A stretch of 64,000 nt of DNA from Psychroflexus aurantiacus (GTDB taxonomy: Bacteria > Bacteroidota > Bacteroidia > Flavobacteriales > Flavobacteriaceae). The stretch covers positions 62,001 through 126,000 of the forward strand of contig NZ_JAAIKD010000002.1 in the NCBI RefSeq assembly GCF_010820555.1. Direction: 5' to 3'. Under the pieces are notes generated by a model, which worked only from the letters and a program-made list of their open reading frames with translations, made no database searches and was not told where the DNA came from. Of this stretch, positions 60,369-64,000 are shown piece by piece. Position numbers and translations under genes: made by a program. Within the stretch, counting starts at the first letter, position 1. Each line of letters opens with the position of its first letter.

Positions 60369-61037
60369 CTAACCGAAAGTAATCAGCTTCGACTCGATTA
60401 AGACCGTGTTGAAACCAAACTTTTCAGCAATAAACCTCAGGGTTTCTGGTGTGTAAAAAAAGACATGGGTGGGATCATTAGTATACCACCAGTCCTTAAA
60501 CTCACTTTTGTCGATGTCATCCTTTAAAACACTGGTTTTGCAAAAAAGCTTGCCTGAAGTTCTGAGTAAATTTCTTAGCCTAGAGAATTCTTCTTTGGGC
60601 TGAAAAAAATGTTCCATGACTTCACAGCAAATGATAAAATCGTAAGTTTTAGTCAGGGGATTTTTATCAGGGTGAAAAAACGGATCGTATAAGGCAATGT
60701 CTTTAAATCCGTTCTCCTCGAGGACCACCGAGGCTACAGGTCCGGTGCCACAGCCATAATCGAGTCCATCTGCAGTTTTTGGGAATTGCGCTTCTACCGC
60801 CTCGGTAATCGGTTGGACGAAGGTTTGATACCGGGGATCTTCCACATCGTTGTTATGTTCTTCGTATCGGGACTTTTCTGATGCTAAATCGACGTGTTTG
60901 TCGGGGTGAAGAAAAACGGCATGGCAGGTAAAACACTTGTAGTAATCTCTTCCTTTTTTACCTATCGAACAAAAATAATCCGCTATACTTTCGCATAGCG
61001 GACATGGATGATTCAATTCTGGTTTTTGAATGTTCAC
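60369..61037 (-). CDS. SAM-dependent methyltransferase with N-terminal zinc ribbon
   Basis: A 222-residue protein. The N-terminus has a four-Cys ribbon (CPLC ... CFTC, Cys pairs) and the remainder a class I methyltransferase: DYGCGTGPVASVVLEENGF (motif I), YDPFFHP, IICCEVMEHFFQP (post-I) and FCKTSVL. I start at GTG 61037 because it overlaps the previous stop as TAGTG; a second GTG at 61073 would extend it by 12 residues into the DUF349 gene. Such ribbon-methyltransferases occur in surface sugar loci, but here the neighbour is DUF349; the substrate is unknown. Confidence 0.82.
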   Translation of the reverse strand: MNIQKPELNHPCPLCESIADYFCSIGKKGRDYYKCFTCHAVFLHPDKHVDLASEKSRYEEHNNDVEDPRYQTFVQPITEAVEAQFPKTADGLDYGCGTGPVASVVLEENGFKDIALYDPFFHPDKNPLTKTYDFIICCEVMEHFFQPKEEFSRLRNLLRTSGKLFCKTSVLKDDIDKSEFKDWWYTNDPTHVFFYTPETLRFIAEKFGFNTVLIESKLITFG

Positions 61038-63187
61038 TAAAGTTCTTTTATCTTTTTCAATTTGGTTTTCCACATCTCAAGATCATCTTTCAACTTATCC
61101 ATGGTCTTGTAAACGTCTTTCACCAGTGGATTATCGCGGTCTGCATCCGAGAAAAACTGAAGATTATTCTCCAGCTGCTGCAACTCTGCTTTGGTTTCGT
61201 CTATTTTCTTTCTTAAGAAAGTCTGTTCCTTATAAATGCGTTGAGTATCGTCGGCTTCTTCCAGGTTTTGAAGTCTGTTCTGGTACTTCATCAGTTCAGC
61301 ATCTGTCTTGCTGATGTCGATTTGTTTGAAGATCTGATCCAAAGCCCGGTTGAATTTATTTTCAACATAGCGTTTGTTGGCAGGAACTATGCCTGCAGCA
61401 TTCCATTTTGAAATATAAGACTTCACCAGTTTGATGGTGCTTTCCTGGTCCTCTCCAATTTTTTCGTCTTTGAGTTTTTGGATAAGTTCTCTTTTCTGAT
61501 TGAAAGCTTTCATCTCTTCGTTGCTCTCATCGTTTTTGCTGGCGTGAAATCTGTCAAAATAATGATTGCAGGCTGCTTTGAATTGCTTCCAGATTTTGTC
61601 GGAATCCTTTCTGGGCACATGGCCTATTTTCTTCCAGTCGTTTTGGATTTTTTTCATAAGGGGTGTGGTAGTTTTGAAATCCTCACTGTCCTTATGTTCT
61701 TCAGCAATTTTTATAAGCTCTTTTTTCTTTTCAAGATTGGCATATTGCTCAGCTTTTAATTCCTTATAAAAATCATTTTTATTTTTATTGAATTCCCGTG
61801 TTGCTTTTCTGAAGGCGTCCCAGGTCTGATCCTGTTTTTGTCTCGGCACACTTCCAGCTCTGAAAAACAGATCCCGAAGTTTATTCACATGTTTGATGCG
61901 TTCCTGGGCATCTTTGTGCTGGGTGATTTTGCTTTCAGTCAGTTTTTCAATTTGCTCTATGATGTCGAGTTTTACTTTCAGATGCTCCTCGCGTTTCTCA
62001 TCCAGTTTCTCGAAATAAGCCTGACGCTTATCATGAATCAGTTTGGTTGCTTCACTGAATTTCTCCCAGATTTCATCTCTAAACTCTCTGGCGACTGGAC
62101 CCAGCTCTTCTTTCCACATTTTGTGAAGCAACTGAAGCTCTCGAAATGCTCTATTGATATCTTCTTCCTGAGCCAGCTCCTCGGCACGATTTATAATTTT
62201 GAGTTTTTGGTCCAAGTTGTATTTGAAATCCATGTCTCTGAATTCACGATCCAAATGCAGAAAATCGTAAAAGCGTTCAACGTGGTGGTGGTAATTGTTC
62301 CAGACGGTAGTGTAATCGGTTTTGGGAACAGAACCCGCATTTTTCCAGCGTTCCTGAAGTTCTTTGAATTGTTTAAAACTAGTATTCATACTCTCGCCAG
62401 AGCCGATCATGTTTTTTAGCTCCTCAATAATTCCAAGTCTCGTTTTTAGATTGGTGTTGAGGTTCTTCTTAAGCTGAGAATAGTAGTGATCTCTCTTTTC
62501 ACGATAATCAAAATAGATGGTGTTGAAGTTTTTCTTTACAGGGGAGGAGTAGTGAAAATCTATAATATTACCGCCTTCAGCAATAAATTCTTCCTTTTTT
62601 TCCTCGATGACGTCATTAAATTTCTTGTCGAACTCAATTTTGATATTATTGACATGATCCTTAATGGATTGAACCTTTTCTTTTTTCACGAGGCTTTCCA
62701 GCTCAAGCACAAGCTCATCCAGAGACATGGCGTGATAATCCTTCATTTCTATCTCATGTCTTCTTGCCACATCCTGATCTTCGCTGTCTTCTGCATTTGC
62801 CTCATCCACATCCTGATCCTTGGATTTTTGATCCTCATCCTCGGATTTCCCTTCAGTCTCATCTGATGCTTCTTCCGTTTTTGAAGTTTTAGAACGTTCT
62901 GCAGTCGATTTGGAATCCTCTTTTGACTGATCTTCTTCCGAACCTGCCTCTCCAGGATCCTCAGTTGGGTTTGCTTCAGGAGCATCGGATGCCTCTTCCT
63001 TTTCAGGCGTTTTGGCAGAGGTGTCTTCAGTGGAATCAGCGACGTCCTCGCTTTTCTTTTCTTCTTCTGATTTCGTTTCGGCTTCTTTTGATGCGTTTTG
63101 ATCTTTAGAAGTTTCAGCAGACGAATCTTCAGTTGGTTTCGAGACGTTTTCTTCGTTTATATCCTTAGGATCTTTCTGTTCTGACAT
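61037..63187 (-). CDS. DUF349 family protein with long acidic N-terminal region
   Basis: A 716-residue cytoplasmic protein. The first about 145 residues are low complexity, dominated by Glu, Asp, Ser, Lys and Thr, and probably disordered. The rest is helical and contains about five DUF349 repeats with the typical W-x-x-x-G-x-V-P-R/K pattern (RWKNAGSVPKTDYTTVW, DWKKIGHVPRKDSDKIW, KWNAAGIVPANKRYVEN). DUF349 proteins have no known enzymatic role. Start at ATG 63187; a TTG at 63196 would add 3 residues. The methyltransferase start overlaps its stop. Confidence 0.85.
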   Translation of the reverse strand: MSEQKDPKDINEENVSKPTEDSSAETSKDQNASKEAETKSEEEKKSEDVADSTEDTSAKTPEKEEASDAPEANPTEDPGEAGSEEDQSKEDSKSTAERSKTSKTEEASDETEGKSEDEDQKSKDQDVDEANAEDSEDQDVARRHEIEMKDYHAMSLDELVLELESLVKKEKVQSIKDHVNNIKIEFDKKFNDVIEEKKEEFIAEGGNIIDFHYSSPVKKNFNTIYFDYREKRDHYYSQLKKNLNTNLKTRLGIIEELKNMIGSGESMNTSFKQFKELQERWKNAGSVPKTDYTTVWNNYHHHVERFYDFLHLDREFRDMDFKYNLDQKLKIINRAEELAQEEDINRAFRELQLLHKMWKEELGPVAREFRDEIWEKFSEATKLIHDKRQAYFEKLDEKREEHLKVKLDIIEQIEKLTESKITQHKDAQERIKHVNKLRDLFFRAGSVPRQKQDQTWDAFRKATREFNKNKNDFYKELKAEQYANLEKKKELIKIAEEHKDSEDFKTTTPLMKKIQNDWKKIGHVPRKDSDKIWKQFKAACNHYFDRFHASKNDESNEEMKAFNQKRELIQKLKDEKIGEDQESTIKLVKSYISKWNAAGIVPANKRYVENKFNRALDQIFKQIDISKTDAELMKYQNRLQNLEEADDTQRIYKEQTFLRKKIDETKAELQQLENNLQFFSDADRDNPLVKDVYKTMDKLKDDLEMWKTKLKKIKEL

Positions 63188-63370
63188 GTCTTTCAATGTT
63201 AAGGTTCTTAAATTCGTTGAAATATAACAACTACCAAGTTACCTCACAAAAAAATGATTGAATTTCCTTGACGAATCAGTCCTTTAAACTGTTAACTCAA
63301 CTTTAACGACATCCGATTAAACTCAATTTATTTGTTGAAGTCCTAGTAATGAACTTTAAACAAAAAAGCA

Positions 63371-64000
63371 GTGTATAAAAAGATATTGATCATACTTGCG
63401 TTTCTTCCTGTTGTAGGATTTGCACAGAAATATGAGTTAAGCGGAAAAGTAATAGACAAGACTATGGATTATCCCTTGGAATATGCCTCTATTTCAGCAA
63501 AAAGTATGGAGGATGGAGCCATAGTAAACGGAGGGGTCACCAATCGTAAGGGTGAATTCTCTATTATGTTGGAAAAAGGAACCTACAATCTTGAGATAGA
63601 ATACATTTCGTTTGAAGTCAGGGAAATCAATAATTTCACTATTACCGAAGATACCGATCTGGGAATCATTCAACTTGGCGCCAAAGCAGATAGTCTGGAT
63701 GAAGTTACTGTGGTTGCTGAAACAACTCAGGTAGAAGTCCGGCTGGATAAAAAGATCTATAATGTGGGAAAAGACCTAACGACCTCCGGTGGTACCGTAA
63801 GTGATGCATTAGGGAATGTACCCTCTGTAACTGTAGATATAGATGGAGCCATCAGTTTACGGGGAAACTCGAATGTAAGAATTCTTATTAACGGTAAACC
63901 CTCCTCCATCGCAGGTTTTGGAGATCAGGATGTATTTCAGCAGCTTCCGGCCAATGCCATTGAATCTGTGGAAGTCATCACCAGCCCTTCAGCCAGATAC
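63371..64000 (+). CDS. TonB-dependent receptor-like outer-membrane protein with CarboxypepD_reg domain (3' end cut by window)
   Basis: The first 210 codons of a large outer-membrane protein. It starts at GTG 63371 with a signal peptide (VYKKILIILAFLPVVGFAQ), then a carboxypeptidase-regulatory-like domain (SGKVIDKTMDYPLEYASIS, RKGEFSIMLEKGTYNLEIEY), then a plug domain (TTSGGTVSDALGNVPSVTVD, LRGNSNVRILINGKPSS, LPANAIESVEVITSPSARY). The plug sequence fits the beta-barrel/TonB-receptor family. Direction and frame run off the right edge. Ligand unknown. It is divergent from the DUF349 gene. Confidence 0.85.
   Translation, partial: MYKKILIILAFLPVVGFAQKYELSGKVIDKTMDYPLEYASISAKSMEDGAIVNGGVTNRKGEFSIMLEKGTYNLEIEYISFEVREINNFTITEDTDLGIIQLGAKADSLDEVTVVAETTQVEVRLDKKIYNVGKDLTTSGGTVSDALGNVPSVTVDIDGAISLRGNSNVRILINGKPSSIAGFGDQDVFQQLPANAIESVEVITSPSARY

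Noticed and set aside
62740-63187. DNA repeats in the acidic N-terminus of the DUF349 gene as a repeat array
   Set aside because: The similarity comes from biased Glu/Asp/Ser codons; there is no fixed repeat unit, so it is a coding low-complexity region and not a CRISPR or tandem array.

Overview
The window is a 64 kb piece of an AT-rich Bacteroidota chromosome, almost certainly from the family Flavobacteriaceae. The evidence is the gene content and order (a DUF6913-like gene, then dapA, bamD, rpoZ, coaBC, a DUF4835 gene and recN), the gliding lipoprotein GldI, the RprXY-type two-component pair, DUF5686 and CarboxypepD_reg outer-membrane proteins, many short lipoproteins, and promoters with the Bacteroidota -7 box TAnnTTTG. 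Shine-Dalgarno sites are rare, TTG/GTG starts are fairly frequent and ATGA stop-start overlaps are common. The genus cannot be fixed from the sequence. No phage, insertion sequence, CRISPR array, rRNA or tRNA was seen; this is core chromosome with small accessory patches.

Layout. 1-8590 (+): M61 peptidase (cut by the window edge), DUF6913-like, dapA, bamD, rpoZ, coaBC, DUF4835, recN, fabI. 8662-13562 (+): GT2 glycosyltransferase, YbbR-domain protein and coaE (translationally coupled), then a histidine kinase/response regulator pair. 13608-19208 (-): DnaQ-like exonuclease/GIY-YIG fusion, TrkH and TrkA K+ uptake proteins, a voltage-gated K+ channel with a zinc-ribbon tail, and miaA. 19549: small heat-shock protein, followed by a repeat-rich intergenic stretch. 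20335-24177 (-): Gfo/Idh/MocA oxidoreductase, 3-hydroxyacyl-CoA dehydrogenase, DUF1015, YggS. 24384-29226 (+): isocitrate dehydrogenase, two cation-diffusion genes (the second broken), an ABM-domain protein, pcm. 29223-37852: DUF5686 and smpB; several lipoproteins; CsbD; then nrnA-like, gldI and a cyclophilin-FKBP fusion (-), with a decayed FKBP tail beyond it. 37925-47860: PhoD-like phosphatase, ndk, a small beta-barrel protein, rny, a probable 6S RNA, zapA with a coiled-coil partner, M48 protease, RSH, Fur-family regulator, purA. 47964-53871 (-): metal-efflux cluster with an RND pump fused to its TolC-like outer-membrane component. 54034-60058 (+): gapN, OstA-like, class III aminotransferase, TPR protein. 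60369-63187 (-): DUF349 protein and a methyltransferase. 63371 to the edge (+): start of a TonB-dependent-receptor-like protein.

Functional themes. Envelope biogenesis runs through the window (BamD, OstA-like, GldI, PPIases, DUF5686, DUF4835). Potassium handling is concentrated in one tight operon. Metal homeostasis appears twice: an intact RND system and a CDF pair whose zinc-exporter member carries a frameshift and a stop. RNA metabolism and the stringent response are represented by rny, 6S RNA, smpB, RSH and nrnA.

I saw no clear new defence or mobile system. The most informative unusual items are the RND-OMF fusion, the CDF pseudogene, the FKBP remnant, the 6S RNA candidate, the substituted CoaC active-site residues, and the structured repeats beside hsp20 and at about 60.1-60.3 kb. 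All family assignments are from reading translated sequence by eye; no database search was run.
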